A stretch of 64,000 nucleotides of DNA. It comes from Erythrophleum ivorense (Eukaryota > Streptophyta > Magnoliopsida > Fabales > Fabaceae). Both the position numbers and the translations under genes were made by a program. The stretch spans positions 21,850,388 through 21,914,387 of the forward strand of contig JAIUCV010000009.1 in assembly GCA_026724425.1 (NCBI GenBank), read 5' to 3'. The notes under the pieces were generated by a model. It had not been told where the DNA came from, did no database searches, and worked only from the letters and a program-made list of their open reading frames with translations. This document shows, in pieces, positions 23,093-37,280 of the stretch (its first letter is position 1; each line of letters opens with the position of its first letter).

Positions 23093-26000
23093 TGTAATAC
23101 CTTAACTTATCTAGGTATTTAGTTAATGGTGCTTATCATATCATCAGAGAATATACACATATTTTATAGTAGATTCCTTATATAACCACAATTTTCTCAT
23201 ATTGAAATTTTTTTTACAGCGGATATTATCATTATTAAAGGCATCAAATCTCTAAATATCCATAATTACATAACTTCATCAAAGAATTCCCAAATTCCAT
23301 GCCAAACCAAGTTTATTAGGCTTAGAAAATCACAAAAGAAGCTTAATTTCGAATTTCATTGCATATGGTTGCATCACCACTTTTTCACATAATATACATC
23401 AAACTTTGAAAAATCATATCTTGAGTTATACAACTCTAATTTGCACAATTAGATTTCTTTAGGATGTGAACTATAAAAAATATTCAAATGCAAATGAATT
23501 CATTTGACCCACTAAAATCCCTAAAGATCAGAGGCTGCTACATTAAACAACCATAATTAGACCTTGAACTTCAAAAATGTATATCTTTGGTTACACAACT
23601 TTGATTTATGCAACTTAGTGGCTATGGAAAGCTTTATATGTCAATTATATGCTTCTAAATTTCATGAGCATTGGAGTTCATTTGGCCCCTTAAATACATG
23701 AAATATCATAACTGACCAAATAACAGTACATAGGATTTTTTGTATTTTTGGCTAACCTTTAAAAACTTCATAATAAATTTTACAAAGTTTTAAAAACTGT
23801 GTTCTTTAGCTCTATGGAACGCTCTAAATGAACTCTAGATGCTTGCCCAAATTTCATCCAAAAAATTCATCCCATTTGGCCTGTCTTGAGTTCATGTGCA
23901 AAATATGTCTCAAAATGGACCAAATTTGGTTCCAAATGGTTCATTTTAGCCATACTCTTAGTCTGTATTTATTTTAATGATGCTATAAATCTCCATCAAA
24001 CTCCCTCATGGTTTGAGCAGGTTTTACATGACAAATATAGGTTATATGACTGGTTCATCATGCCCCAAACATTATACAACTCAAATTTACACTCCTCTCA
24101 CTTGCCATTTACATACATGCATTTCATGGCTCATACATCGTCAATGTCATACTTAGCTTTCACCATCTCATATATGGCAATTATAAAGTTACACGTAAGT
24201 GCCACATTCATCCATAAGCTTTTTAACACCGAAATTAGGCTATTTACCGGGTCATTTTACGCTATAAAGGTCTAAACTTTTTCCTTTCCTTAATTAATTT
24301 TCATTATAAATAAGTTTGTTCATGTCCCATTTTACCTTAGTTAGCTCGTGGAACATATGAATTTCCTATAGAGCCTGAAATGACACAAAGACATAAAATC
24401 TAAACTAACTTTGAAAATTTATAACTTGAGGTATACAACTCCAAATCATGCAAATTAGGTGTTTATGGAAAGTTTAGGATGTGAGCTACATGATATAAAA
24501 ATTTCAAGTGAAATTGAGTTCATTCACGTAGCCAAATGCAATAAAACAATAACATAGGTTAGAATTGGGGGCATGTAGCAAACCTGAATTTGAAATTGCA
24601 TATCTTAAGCCACACAACTCCAAATTAGGTGCTCTCAATGGCCACAGAAAGCTTGAGATGAGACCTAAATGCTGTAAAATTTCAAGATCATATGAGCTTA
24701 TTTAGCCTATGAAACACTTTGCATATTAGTGGCTACTACACTACTTAGACATAATTAGACCCCCTAACATCAAAAATTCATAACTTCCTCTATACAACTC
24801 CTTTTTATGCAAACTTGGTGACCTAGAAAGCTTATAATGTTAGTTATATGCTTGTAACATTTCATGAGCATGGACTTTATTTGGGCCCTTGAAGGACATA
24901 AAATGCTAAAGTTGTTCTGTGTGAATAGTGATAGGACCTAATTAAAATTTCTGTCTAATTTCAGAAATTTGTAAAATATTCTACATAACTCTAAAAGTTT
25001 TGGTTCTTGGCTTGACAAAAAAGCTCTAGGAAGGGTCTAAACACATGCCAAATGTTAGGCTCAAACTAGATCATTTAGGCCACTTTTAACATAGGAGTTG
25101 TTTATGGTAGTTTTAAGGCCAACTTTAGCACCAATTTGGACCATTTAGGATCTAATTGGTTTCTTCCACTTTGAGTACATTTCATTCATCCTAAATGATA
25201 TTTCTAATCATTCCATAACATGTCAACATTATTAGATTAAGATTTGACCCTTGATTACCCAAGATTACAATGCGATCCATCATGTCATCCATATATCTAA
25301 CTCTACCATAATACATGCACATTGCCACAGAATAGACATACATTACTATCTTAACTTTTACACATGGTTCCATCAAAATCCATGGCATGTTATCATGTAC
25401 ATCATAGGTCTATCATAGTAACTTGTAAAGCATCATATACATACATATAACATAATCTATTACAACATAATGGCTAATACAACAATTTCCTAGTATTTAA
25501 ACTCTCTCTGTATCTTGGCTTTGACTTGGTGAGCTAAAATAGATAGTGGGAGCATGTGTGACACCTTAACCTCTAGCTCATACCCAGCGTGCCCTCTTAC
25601 TCATATACATATGCGGAACTCACAAGGGAGATAAACTCTCTACCTTATGCTTGCTTTTGCTATGGCACTATGTGTGGGTAGAGATCCACTTAGAAGTAAT
25701 ATGGACCGGTTGAGCTCTCTCTATGCTCCCTCATGCTCAATTACACTATTGAGACTTATTTCAATCCCAACTATATGCTTCAAACTCATGGAAGGCAAAA
25801 AGGGATTGGAGACATGCATTTTCGCTATGGGCAGATTTTGCTTCATTCTGGGCTAACTTTGGAAATTCATAACTAAATGCAGAAAAATCGTATCTGCATG
25901 ATCTGGGTCATTCTAGAAAGTTTGAGACGTCTACTTCATGCTAAAAATACATAGAAGTCCTCAATCTCTCACTCCTTCTGCGTTTGACATCGAAATAGTT

Positions 26001-27027
26001 CACTGGTCAGAAGGGGCTTCTTTGCTGTCACAGTTTACTGATATGAACTTTGGAAATGTTCTAACTAATTCCACAAAAATCCAATGCTCATAAACTCTAT
26101 CTCTATGGAAAGATGTGGATGTTAGCTAGAGGAGAAAATATCTCCAGATCAGTCCACCTAGCCAATTTCCCGGAAACCGAGGAAACAGTACTTCGGGTCT
26201 GGTTGGGGGTCTGATTCTGGGCAGAACTTCGAAATTGCATAACTCACTCTCTGGACCTCTAACTGAGGTGCTTCCAGATTCCTACAAGTCACTGTGACCA
26301 TCTAGTTTCTGTGTATAAAATTTCGTAGCCATTGGACTACGTTTGCCCTTCGGATGACATGATTTCAAAACTGACCAATTGACAGTGATTTTTCTAAATC
26401 CGAATTTCTGATGTCAACTTTGAATGCTCATAGAAAATGCTATAGACCTCTAACTGACATGAACTCTAGCTTCCCAGAAAGCTCTAACCATGCTCTAGTT
26501 CCATGTCAAATCTCATGGTTAGAAGAGGTCATATGGCTATTCTATGACATCGTGTGCAAAATGGCCTTTTCTTGGCCAAAAGTGTGGCTAATGGGGTCCA
26601 ATCTAAGTTTTCTACTTCTATGACCCTTTGAGCACATGAGAAAGCATCTATAGGAGCTATCAATCATGCCTCAAGTGTCTAATAACTTAGATTGGGGAAA
26701 CTCACTACCCCATGCCCACTTATGCACCCCTTATCTACTAAACTACCATTGGCTCTTTCTCATTCAACCATGCTATTTCATTCATCATAAAGCTCATTCT
26801 CATACATTCATCATTCATATATACATTATCGTGCGAAAACTAGAAATGTACATAAGCTACATCATTGCTTTACATTTACATCTCATATACAAGTTACATA
26901 TACAATGTAGTACAAAACTATAACACTTTTCTTCATCTCTATCCCTAGCCTCATGCTTGTTGGTGGTTGTTCCCATCTCTTATCTCACTTGGGCCACCTG
27001 ACATGGTTGGATGGTGGAGAGGGAGGG

Positions 27028-27046
27028 TGAGATTCGGAGAATCTCA
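27028..27046 (-). other. Conserved LTR hairpin in C1
   Basis: TGAGATTC-GGA-GAATCTCA, an 8-bp perfect stem with a 3-nt loop, at the same relative position as in the other families. Confidence 0.72.
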
Positions 27047-28087
27047 GTAGTTCAACTCTCATTCAAACACACATATATTGCATGCAACAAGTCTCGTTAA
27101 GCATGTATGGCATGTTAGCATGTAAAACATGATAGAAAACATTTAAACATGTGAAATGGCCATGGATAACATTCATGAGCTCGCTGAGTACTTGGATCGG
27201 CCTCACCCCTTCCCTTATGGCTTTTGGATTTGCCTTCCCATACTTTTAGAGGTACTTAGACTCACCCTTACTCTTTGGGAGTCAACCTCACTTTTGGGAG
27301 ACATGGCTCAACCAACTTAGGGCTTCGGCTCATCCTCACCTTGGCTTCAGGGTTATTGGTTTTTCCATTTCCTCAAGCAAACCAAACAATCATTTAAAAC
27401 ATCATCTCAATCATATCACATAATCATGCTAACACACTTCTCATAGCTCATATCATTCATACACACAAGCAAGACAATGTAAACACACAATTATGCATGA
27501 GAGAAAGCGGAGAGAACTACCTTTTTAGCTATTCTCAACTTGCTCTGACAATTGTCTCCTCCCTTGTTGATTTCACAACAACTTCTAGATGGGAGAGTTC
27601 CCTCTTGAGCCTAACCACACAAAAGCATGGAATCAATACTTTACTACTCAATTCTTAAGCTAGGGATCACTTCTAAGCAGCTCTACTGAGCTTCTCACTC
27701 TAGGTTTCTTCCTCACTCTAGGGTCCATGAACTATCCCTCTCTTTCTCAACTCATAAGAAAGGGGAAAAGCAAGAAGAGAAGACTATCTACTTCTAATCT
27801 CTCTCAAGAATGGTTTCCCACTCTCTCTCCTCTAAACCAGACTCAAACCTAACCATTCCTAACATCTGAACCGTAGGAAAGAGGGGAAAAAGGGAGAGGG
27901 CCACATATGAAGAGGAAACCATGAGGATTCATACCTTTCTTGTGCTTTCCTCTTCTCTTCAGCTTCTCTCTCTCTCCTCCGCCCTTTGCTCTCTCCTAAG
28001 ACGAGTTAGAGTCGGTTAGAAGAAGAAAGAAGAGATTTGGAAGCTTTTAAAAGTCAATTTCTCTTTTCCTCGCTTTTCTGGACCGCT

Positions 28088-28398
28088 CTCGCTACAGCGA
28101 GTTAGTGACCTCGCTACGGCGAGCTCGTGTCTGTCCCAGACTTTTGTCTTCGCTATGGCGTCGCTACGGCGAGATCGGGTCTATTCCAGGCCTCTGCCTT
28201 CGCTATAGCGCCGCTACGGCGAGCAACTCCCTGGTCTCTATATGGACTGCCATACTCGCTATAGCTAGGAACAATTTCGCTACGGCGAGCAACTCACTGG
28301 TTTCTATATGGAATGCCGCACTCGCTATAGCTAGAAACATACTCGCTACGGCGAAGAGGCATTCTCGCTATGGCGATTCCATATCTCGCTATGGCGAG
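28088..28398. repeat. Cluster of TCGCTAYRGCGA palindromes (C1)
   Basis: About eleven units of CTCGCTA(T/C)(A/G)GCGAG and close variants, separated by 6-45 bp; two longer spacers (GCAACTC...GGT...TATATGGA) are themselves repeated. Located about 100-410 bp from the LTR 5' end on the minus strand. The core TCGCTATAGCGA is a perfect 12-bp palindrome with two CpGs. Confidence 0.85.
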
Positions 28399-28506
28399 AA
28401 GACTTAGAAAATTCTCAGCTGTCCGAAAATTTTCCAGCTTCTCTTTCCTTTCCTTTTTCTCACTTCTTTTTCTCTTTTCTTTTTCTGGGTTATTACAGCA
28501 TGGGGG

Positions 28507-28526
28507 TGAGATTCTAGAGAATCTCA
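28507..28526 (-). other. Conserved LTR hairpin in Y
   Basis: TGAGATTCTAGAGAATCTCA, a perfect 9-bp stem with a 2-nt loop. It is the clearest example of the hairpin found once in every LTR family of the window. The C1 insertion lies 4 bp before it. Confidence 0.75.
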
Positions 28527-28621
28527 GTAGCAAAACTCATCCAAATCAATGCAAGCAAGAATGCCATGAGTGAATGCAATGTATGTGGTGCAAGAATGCT
28601 ATACACATGCATAATGTAAAT

Positions 28622-31600
28622 TGTAATGCCCGATTATTTTAAAAAGGCCTAAAAACTGATCAGTTATAAAATGAAGTCCCCTAAATGGAAAGAATTAAGG
28701 CAAAAAAAAATTATAGCAATGATCTAAATATCAAAAAATGAGGATTCAAGGCTAAAGATGCCCGAAAATTAGAGCTATTTGAATAAAATTTAACAAAAAA
28801 AGGCAGTGGCATTTTCATAAATATGGGAAACTTTTAGAAAATTTAAAAAGAGGGATCTTTAAATGGGAAAATTAAGTCTCTCAGAGTTTTTAGAGGCCCT
28901 AAAAATTATAGGAACTACTAAAATGGTTTAAATCCCTTTGGTTTACATTTTAGAATGTCAGTTGACTAAAACTTTGGTCGATTTGTTTGGGAAGGTTTTA
29001 AATCCAATTTAGATGAAACAAAAAATATTTTATGAATTAGAGGACCTAACTTTGATGATGGAAAAGATGATTCTCAAAAAGGAGTTGAAATGAACCCAAA
29101 TGGAAAGAACCAAGAAGATGGACTAAATTGCAATTTTAAAAAGTTACAAAAAGGGACTCCTAGCCTTCTTAAAACATGTCCCTCTCTCCTTCCTTCTTTT
29201 AGTCGACTTCCATCTACTCCAAAATAGAACCTAAGGCAATCTCATGTAGTGCACAAGAAGGAGGGAAGAAGGAGAGAAACCTAGCAAAAAAGGTTAGAAA
29301 TCTATAGTTTTTCATGTCTTCTCTTTTACCAATCTTCTTCTCCTCTTTCTCCTCTTTTCTTCCATGGTATTGATGACTAAATTGGGACTAATTTATGACT
29401 AGTTAAGTGGGAGGAGTTTAGAATTGGAAGGAGAAACTAGAAACAAGTGAAAGCTCCTTGAAAAAGCTTTGAAACAAGGTAAGAACCATGGCCTTTTGTT
29501 GCTTCCTTTTGTTTGCTCTTCTCATGGTAAGTTCGGCCAGACCTAGGCCCATTCAATAGGGAATGAATTCAAGCCAAAACAAGGTGGAGACAAGGGTTTT
29601 CAAGCATGAGGAATAAGAATATACAATTAGATTTAAAAGAGAATTTTTAGAAATGAAGTTATGTGACTTGGGGTTCTTAGTGCACCTAACCAATTTGGAA
29701 GCTTTCTAATGATAATCTAGCCTATGTAAGAGTATGTAAGAGATCATAAGACATCTAGGAAGATTCACAAGTGCCAATTCCCTAAGAAAAACCAAGCAAA
29801 GTCCATGGGTGCTCATATTATTATATGTCTTAGCCTAGAGAAGATGAAGCACCTAGGAAGATTTTTCTTTGATTCTAACGATAGAAATAGCCTAGATATA
29901 ATTAATAAATACCAAAGGAAGCATTGGTTTGAATTTAGAAGTCATGGTTTTATAAGATGAAAGTTTAGGTTCCATTTTAAGGCCTATAGAAGCAACTTGA
30001 GTTTAGGCTACTTGAATTGAATTTGTGGTGACTTTAAGGAGTTTAAATGGAGTCAAGAGATCTAGATGAAATGAGAAAGTGGAGCCAAGATCATGAATTC
30101 TAGAGGTTGCTTCATTATGCTCTTATGTGGAAACATAACCCTGTTATAAGATAAAGTAAGCTTATGTAAAGTTTACGTGAGACTAGAAATGATTCCAATG
30201 ATGAATTTGTGTCTTATTTGATGTGTCTAGACTAAGTAAATTAAAATCCCCTAGGTGTAGGTGTGAGGCCGAGAAGGGGAAGGAATAACCAAAGAATAAA
30301 AGTTGTGTTCTTGATATAAGGTTCCTCTCTAATCTTTCTTGCATACATTTCTTGGGTGTTTTCTTGTTATTGGATGCTTATGTTTAAGTTTGAATAATAA
30401 GATATGTTTATAGCCATTGATTACATGCTATGGTACCATTATGCTTTCTTGAAACATGTTTTGAATACAAGATAACTTGAAGGGGTGAGGATGAGCCAAA
30501 AGTCTCTAAGAATGGGTGAGATATAGCCAAAATCTCAAAAAGAATGAGGCTAAGTCAAAAGTCCCTTAAAGTAGGTGAGAAAAATCTAAAATCTTAAAGA
30601 ATTTAGGTGAGGCTAGACCAACATCTATTAGAGCCTATGTTTGACATGTATTAGTTTATATGATTTGGAAATATGTTTATATATGTTCATTAGGAGCTTT
30701 TATAGCATACTTGCATTCTTTGACATGTAAATATATCATATATATATGTTTGAAAGGATAAAGATCTATTGGGATTCTTTGAATCTCATTATTTCTCATA
30801 TTATATTTAACCATGTCTAGGTGAACTTCAAGGAGTAAGGATTGGAAGCCAAGGAGTTTGAATCATAAGACTTTGACAATAGGATAAGATTTTGTGTATT
30901 ATAATGTCAAAGTATGTACATATATAAGGTTTATAAGATGTAAATCATTGAGCATGTATAAAAGTATGTAAATATCATGTGTGAATGGGATTTGGAGCCA
31001 AATGGATGCTTATATGAATTTTTGACATCTTAGTGCCTTGATGTACATACACATAATGACAACTAGGAAGGTGGTTTTGAGATGTATGATGTTTTAGACC
31101 ATTTGAGAAGCTTTTATATGCTGCATTTATGCTTTGAGATGTGCTCAAGTGATTATGGAATAGCTAGAAGGTCATTTGATACCATTTGACTCCATTATAG
31201 TTGCAAAATGTAACATAATCTTAAGCTAAACCACAAACTGACCAAAGAGATGATTTTGTACATGAAATTTGGCATGAGTATAGTCTCATTTAGATCTTTT
31301 CACAAAGCCAACGAGCACTATTTTTGGGGCTTTAGAAAATTTATTATGAATTTTCAAGTTGGCCAAATTATGCAGAATTGCCTCAATCACTATTTATATG
31401 GTTAGTTTACATTTCTGTGTCATTCAGGGGCCAAATGAAGTTCAATGCTCATGAAATTTTATAGACATATAGATGACATTATAAGCTTTCTAGGGCCAGC
31501 AAGATTGCATGAAAATAAGTTGCATAAAGAGAGTTATGAATTTTTGAAGTTAGAGATTTGGTGGTGCCTAAATATTATATGAGCCTCTGATATGCAATCA

Positions 31601-32196
31601 ATTTTGTAAGTCAAATGAACTCATATGCCCTTGAAATGTCTACAATAATTAGGTCTCATCTTAAGCTTTCCATAGCCACTAAGATCATTCCATTTGGAGC
31701 TCTATGGAGGGAGATGTAAATTTTTAAAGTTTAGGTTCAGTTGCAGGATGCACCAGTGACCTATGTTACTATTCCATCGATTTTGTTAGGTCAAACATGA
31801 TTTTTTTTAGTGAAATTCCTATGGTAGTTAGAGAACATCCTCAACTTTCCAAAATAGTATATTTTTCATGATTTGGATTTGTTTAGAATTAGTTATGATT
31901 TTTCAAAATTCATATCAGAATATGGAGCATATGCAAAAGTGGCAAGTATGTTGTGATTTCGTGTTGTACATCTTGGACCCAAATTTTGAGCTTTAAATGG
32001 TGTTAATTCTAGTTGAAAAAATCTGTTATAAATGGAAAATAAGTTTGATAAGCTCACATGGTCCATTTGATAATTAATGAATTAGTTTGGCTTTTAATGA
32101 TTGTAAATTCCGCTACAAAAGGCGCTTAATTTATGAAAATGAACCCTTTTAACCAATTGTGATGTAAAATAGATGGTAGCTATTTATGGTGCGATA
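28622..32196 (+). mobile_element. B-like solo LTR (F), complete
   Basis: A plus-oriented LTR of 3575 bp with exact TSD TAAAT (28617-28621 and 32197-32201), inserted in Y about 90 bp beyond its hairpin. It starts TGTAATGCCCGATT and ends ATGGTGCGATA, a decayed TGTTACA. An AAG/GTAAGA donor-like site lies at about 29479, a second donor-like AAG/GTTCC at 30321, the hairpin at about 30768-30790 and an acceptor-like TAACCATGTCTAG ending at 30820. It contains no open frame over 60 codons and no internal retrotransposon sequence. Confidence 0.85.
30321..30820 (+). other. Intron-like module in F
   Basis: Donor-like ATAAG/GTTCCT at 30321 and acceptor-like TTAACCATGTCTAG/GTGA ending at 30820, with the hairpin region at about 30768-30790 between them. 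Confidence 0.3.
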
Positions 32197-33925
32197 TAAA
32201 TCATATACATCATATAATATGAAAACTCAATCATTTTTAGCCATGGCAATATCATAAAACTAGCTGGGCTCTTCCAATTTTAACCCGAAGCCAAGGAAAA
32301 GCTACTATGTGCAATTCTATGCCATGGGGAGTTCAGAGCCATCACATAACCTTTCATAAACATGAGGAGCTCATAAAGCTCATATAAAAATATAATAGGT
32401 CATACTTCATGAAAGCATCAAAAAATAATACACACAAGTATATCAACTCATTCAAGCACTCAATTGCATGCAAAAAGTGGAGAGAAAGTTACCTTGTGAT
32501 GTTAGGATCTTGAATCCACCACTAACCCCTTGAACTTAGCTTTTCTCTTTACTTTCTTTAGCCTGACATCCAAAAGTAAGGGATTTTAGGTTATCTTGAC
32601 CTACATATGTCAATTTCAAGACAAATTAATCTAATGGAACTCATTCAAGCTTTATGATTCTTACTTAGTCTCATTAGAGCTCCATATGGTGCATAAAGCT
32701 AGTTTTAGGCCTATAATGAAGCTACCATTGGTTCTTGCTTTCTAAACCCTAATCTCTTGATTGCTACAAGTCTTATATCTCTTAGAAAACTTATTTAACC
32801 TATTACATACTTGGTTAGAAGGGTTTAGAGTTAACTTGCTTCATTGGCCTCTTTTAGGGCCTTAAAATATCAATTTTCATTCAAAAGCTCCTAAATTCAA
32901 TCTAATACTTCTTTAATTCTTTATTCATCATATTTAAATATCTAAATTCATTAGGAATCAAAGAAACACTCCCTAGCTGTCCATTTCACCCCTTGCCCAA
33001 ACCTTGACTTCCTTCGAAGCTATTTAGAGTTTTGTTTGTTTTTCTTGGGAGTTTGATACATACCTATATTTCTTGGCTTCTCTAGTGTCTAGATATAATT
33101 AAAGATGGTTTGGGTTATCCTCTTAAAGTTTTAAAACTCTTAAGGTGCAATTGAAACCTTAACTTCTATGTCTTGTTTCCTAATGCTCCTTTCTTGATTC
33201 TAATTGCATATTCTAATCCTCCATGCTCCAAAACCATTGGGTCAACCTTGATTTGGTTACAAATAATCTCTCTTCATCCTCTCCTAGCCTAGGCCAAACA
33301 CACACATGAAAAGAACCAAGGAGAAGCAAGGTCTTTGCCATAGATGCATACCATTTCTTAGAGCTTAACAAGCAAGGAATTTGATGCTACAAATGGTTTC
33401 CTCAAATCTTCACCTTCTTCCCAAAGTTTAGCCACAAAGATACTCTTTTCAAGAAGCTAGAACCATCAATAGAAAGTGCTTTGAAACAAGAAGTTTGATG
33501 AAAGAAATCTCATGAAAAAGTGGCTAAGTCTTACCCTTTTTGCTTGGTATTTCTCCTTCCTTCCTCTCCCTCCTTGTGTGCTTTTCTCTTCTAGTTTGAA
33601 GGCTTTGGTTCTATCTTGAATTGTTTAGGACATGCTAGCCTTGTTTTAAGAAGAAAAGAGGTGAGTTATAACATTTCTCATAATTTCCATTATGCCATTC
33701 AACTTTATTTTCTCCATTTGAGCTCATTTCAATTCATTTTTAAGAACTGTATTTTCCATATGAAAATTTAGGTTCTTTGGTTCATAAATTGTCTCTCATT
33801 TCACCTAAATTGGATTCAAAACCTTACCAAATCATCTGATCAAAGTTTAGGTCAACTAATAACCTAAAATGCACACTGAGGAGTTTTAACTATTCTTAGA
33901 GTTCCTATAGTTTTTATGGTCTTTG

Positions 33926-36900
33926 TATCACACTATCACATATCATATGCTAGAACGTGCTAAATTAGAAGACCTTGTACTACTGGTAGAAAACTTTGTC
34001 GATAAGGTCTTCGATTTCAAAGTGTAAAATATAAGATCTTGTTGACAAGATCCTGGATCTTGTTTACAAGATGTGATCTCAGCCCCTATATTTACATGGT
34101 TTAATGCCAATTCATCTTTAATATACTTACTCAGCCAAAAACATCAAGAAATAAGGCATGAAATTCAGGTTTGAAGCATATACATCAAAACTCGTCAAGA
34201 GGACAACTTTCATGCCATTCCATATTTTGTCCAGAACTTTAAAAATTCATAATTAATTCTAAATCCAAATAATGTAAAATATGACTTTTTGGAAAGATCA
34301 AGATGTCCTCTAAATACCATAAAAATTTCATATCAGAATAATAACATTTGACCCGAGAATTTCAATTTTTCATATCTCCCTCTCCACAAGTCCAAATAGG
34401 GTGCTCTTAGTGGCTATAGAAAGCTTATGATGCCAATTACATGCTTCTAAAATTTCATGAGCATTAGACTTCATTTGACCTACCAAAGACACTGAAAACC
34501 AAACTGTCCAGAAACACAGTACCATGACAGTTCTTGCATAATTTGGCCAACTTTAAAAAATTATAAAATATTCCACAGAGCTCCAAAAATTATGCTTTTT
34601 AGCTCTATAAAATAATTTCAATGAGATCTATATGTCTACCAAATTTCATGCCAAAATTAGTTCATTTGGTCTAGTTTTGGTTCAGAGGCAAAATATGGCT
34701 TAGTTTATGACCATAATAGGGTCAAATTACACCAAATGGCTTTCCAGCCATACTATGACCATTTGAGCATGTCCAAAATCATAAACACAACATGTAGAAA
34801 CACCCAAATGGTTTAAATCATCTTGGAGCTCAAATTCACTATCTTACTTGCATATATACACATTCATGTAAAGGCTTCAAAATGCCAAAATTATGTATTC
34901 CCATATATATGGCTTCAAATTCATTACATACAACATATTTACATATTTTTTACATATGTTTAAAGGGTTACATCTCATATATAACTTGTACTGACATACG
35001 TTGACATTCATTTACATAAAAATGATACTATTGTCAAAGTATTACAAATTATGCTCCTTAGCTTCCATTCTTTACTTTTTGGATTTCACCTAAATAAAGT
35101 TAAATAGAAAGTAGGAGAGAGTGAGATTCAAAGAATCCCAATAGCTCTTTCACCCTTTAAGTAAGTATACATGGCATATAATAATGTCAAAGAATACAAG
35201 TCTGTACCAAACTCTTTCAAGAATAATTCAAATCATGTTTTCCATGTTACATAAACATATCAAATCAAGAATAAGCTCTATAGACTTTTAGTCTACCATC
35301 ACCCTATTATTTGAGACTTTTGGATTAGCCTTACTCACTTTTTAGGGACTGTTGACTTAGCTTTACTCATTCTTGAGACTTTTGGCTTTACCTCACCCAT
35401 TCCAAGAGACTTTTGGCACAACCTCACCCATAAAGAGCAATCTCACAATTTAAAAGCAATTTACAAAGCATAATGGTATCATAGCATCAAACCAATAGCT
35501 ATAGACATATATCATGATTTAAAAACACATACAAGTATTCAATAACAATCAAGTAACTAAGAAATGTATACAAGAAAGGATGGAGAGCTACCTTAGTTCA
35601 AGAACCACAATTTCCTTTTTGAATTCTATCTCCCCTTTTCAGCCTTAGACCCACATCTAGGAGAAGGTTGGTTTGCTTGGCCTAGAAACATTAAACAAAA
35701 CACAAACGCTTTAATGGAACCATCTCTAGTCTTACATAAACTCTACATAAGTCATTTCTAGTTTATGCCATGGTTATGGTTCCATACAAGAGTATAATGA
35801 AGCAACTCACATAACCCATGATCTTGGCTCCAATTTTTTGCTCAATCTAAGTCACATGACTCCATTTAAAGTCATTAGAGTCATCACAAACTCAATCCAA
35901 TGAGCCAAATATCAAGTTAGTTTTTTATGCATAATGGAACCTAAACTTCCAACTTTCAAGATATAGTTTCCAAATTCAAACTAATAGTTCCTTTGGTGTC
36001 TATTATTCATTTCTAGGCTATTTGTATCTTTGGAATCAAAGAAAACTCTCTCTAAGTGCATGGACTTCCTCTTGGCTAAGATGGCCAAGACACTTACTAA
36101 GGTAAAGAGCCCATAGAGTTATCTTAGTTTTCTTAGGGAATTTGCCATCCATAAAGCTTCTTAGATGTCTTGAGAACTTAAACACGATTTTACACAATCT
36201 AAATCATCACTAGAAAGGTTCATAAATCTCTAACTGCAACTAAAACCCTATTTATCATAACTCAATTTCTAAAGCTTTTCTTTTAGTTCCAATTGCATAT
36301 TCTTTTTCCTTACACTCCAAAACCCCAAATCCTATCAAGTTTGTGTCAAAATAAAGTCTCTACACATGACCTTTGTTCTGGCCAAAATGGAGAAGACAAG
36401 AAGGAGCCAAGAAGAAGCAACATAGGCCATGATATATTACCTTATTTACAAGCTTTTCAAGAGAGCTTTCTTATGCTTCAAAGCTTCCTTTTCTACTAAC
36501 CCAAATCACAAGACATGTCCAAAAAAATCATCAAGACTATAGGAAGAGAGAGAAGAAGGAGGAGAAGAAGTTTAGTGAAAGGAGAAGCATGAAAAAGAGA
36601 CAATTTCTTATACTTTTTAAACTTGGTTTCCTTCCTTTTTGCTACCTCTTTGGTGCGCCACCTTCAACTGGTTCAGTTTCTATTTTGGAGTGGAAATAAG
36701 TCGATTGAGAAAATAGAGAATAATGGGATGTGATATATAAAGGTAGAGGCTCACTTATGACAATTTTCAAATTTCAACTATGTCCCTAAACTTTAGTTTC
36801 TCCCTTTGAGCTCATTTCACATCCTTTTTTAGAACCTTTTTTTATCATAAAATTTAGGTTCTCTAATTCATAAAATACTTTTAGTTTCACCCAAATTAGA

Positions 36901-37280
36901 TTTAAAGCCTTACTAAATGATTTGGTCAAAGTTTTGGTCAATCGATACTCTAAAATGCAAAGCAGAGGGGTTTTGACTATTCTAGGGGTTCCTATGGTTT
37001 TTAGGACCTTTGAGAACCTCAGGAAATTTAATTTTTTCATTTAAAGATCCTTGCTTTGAGTTTTCTAAAACTTTCCTAAAATTACAAAAGATGCCACTGA
37101 CCTTTGTAACTCTGTTTGGTCGTTTTGACTTTGGTTCCAAGCTAACCTTAGGGTTTAATCCACTTTTTAAGATGCTCTAATTAATATCCTAATCCCATTT
37201 AAACTTAATTTGCCTTACTCTAAGGTGTTCTCTTTTCAGTTCATCGGGTTCAGTTCAATTCTAGATTATCGGGTATTACA
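33926..37280 (-). mobile_element. B-family solo LTR (B3), complete
   Basis: A minus-oriented LTR of 3355 bp flanked by CTTTG (33921-33925) and CTCTG (37281-37285), a TSD with one mismatch, inside Y. The left end is TATCACACTATC (TG mutated to TA when compared with TGTCAAACTATC of B2) and the right end GGGTATTACA. The hairpin is at about 35121-35143. Two near-identical palindromes built on ATCTTGTTGACAAGAT lie close to its 3' end (34033-34073). It is collinear with B2 (39627-43024) throughout. Confidence 0.82.
33994..34080. repeat. Palindrome pair ATCTTGT(T)GACAAGAT (B3)
   Basis: GATCTTGTTGACAAGATC (34035-34052) and GGATCTTGTTTACAAGATG (34054-34072) lie back to back, preceded by a looser TTTGTCGATAAGG copy. 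B2 keeps only CTTTGTTGACAAAAT (about 39706). Each unit can form a 7-8 bp stem. The position is close to the LTR 3' end. Confidence 0.7.

Larger units (their letters stand above)
25557..28497 (-). mobile_element. C-family solo LTR (C1)
   Basis: A complete LTR of 2941 bp with exact TSD GCATG (25552-25556 and 28498-28502), inserted in Y four bases from its hairpin. The left end is TGTGACACCTTAAC and the right end GGGTTATTACA. It is collinear with C2 (52631-55542), which has the same orientation. The hairpin TGAGATTC-GGA-GAATCTCA lies at 27028-27046. Near the minus-strand 5' end is a cluster of TCGCTAYRGCGA palindromes (28088-28398). The 100-codon frame 28105-28407 is a readout of that cluster and its serine/alanine/arginine-rich pattern has no biological support. 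Confidence 0.88.

Noticed and set aside
23886..24275. 129-codon frame on the plus strand
   Set aside because: It spans the insertion boundary between X and Y (24144/24145), so it arose by chance after the insertion.
23330..24900. Apparent tandem duplication of about 1.2 kb
   Set aside because: Explained by Y inserting into the related LTR X in the same orientation. The exact TSD GTCAA at 24140 and 37556 marks the boundary.
28088..28398. CRISPR-like array of short repeats and spacers
   Set aside because: Units are irregular in spacing, spacers are partly repeated, no cas genes are present, and the context is a plant LTR.
28105..28407. 100-codon frame rich in A, R, S and Y
   Set aside because: It is a translation of the TCGCTATAGCGA palindrome cluster. 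The equivalent frame in C2 (55165-55392) differs in length and content.
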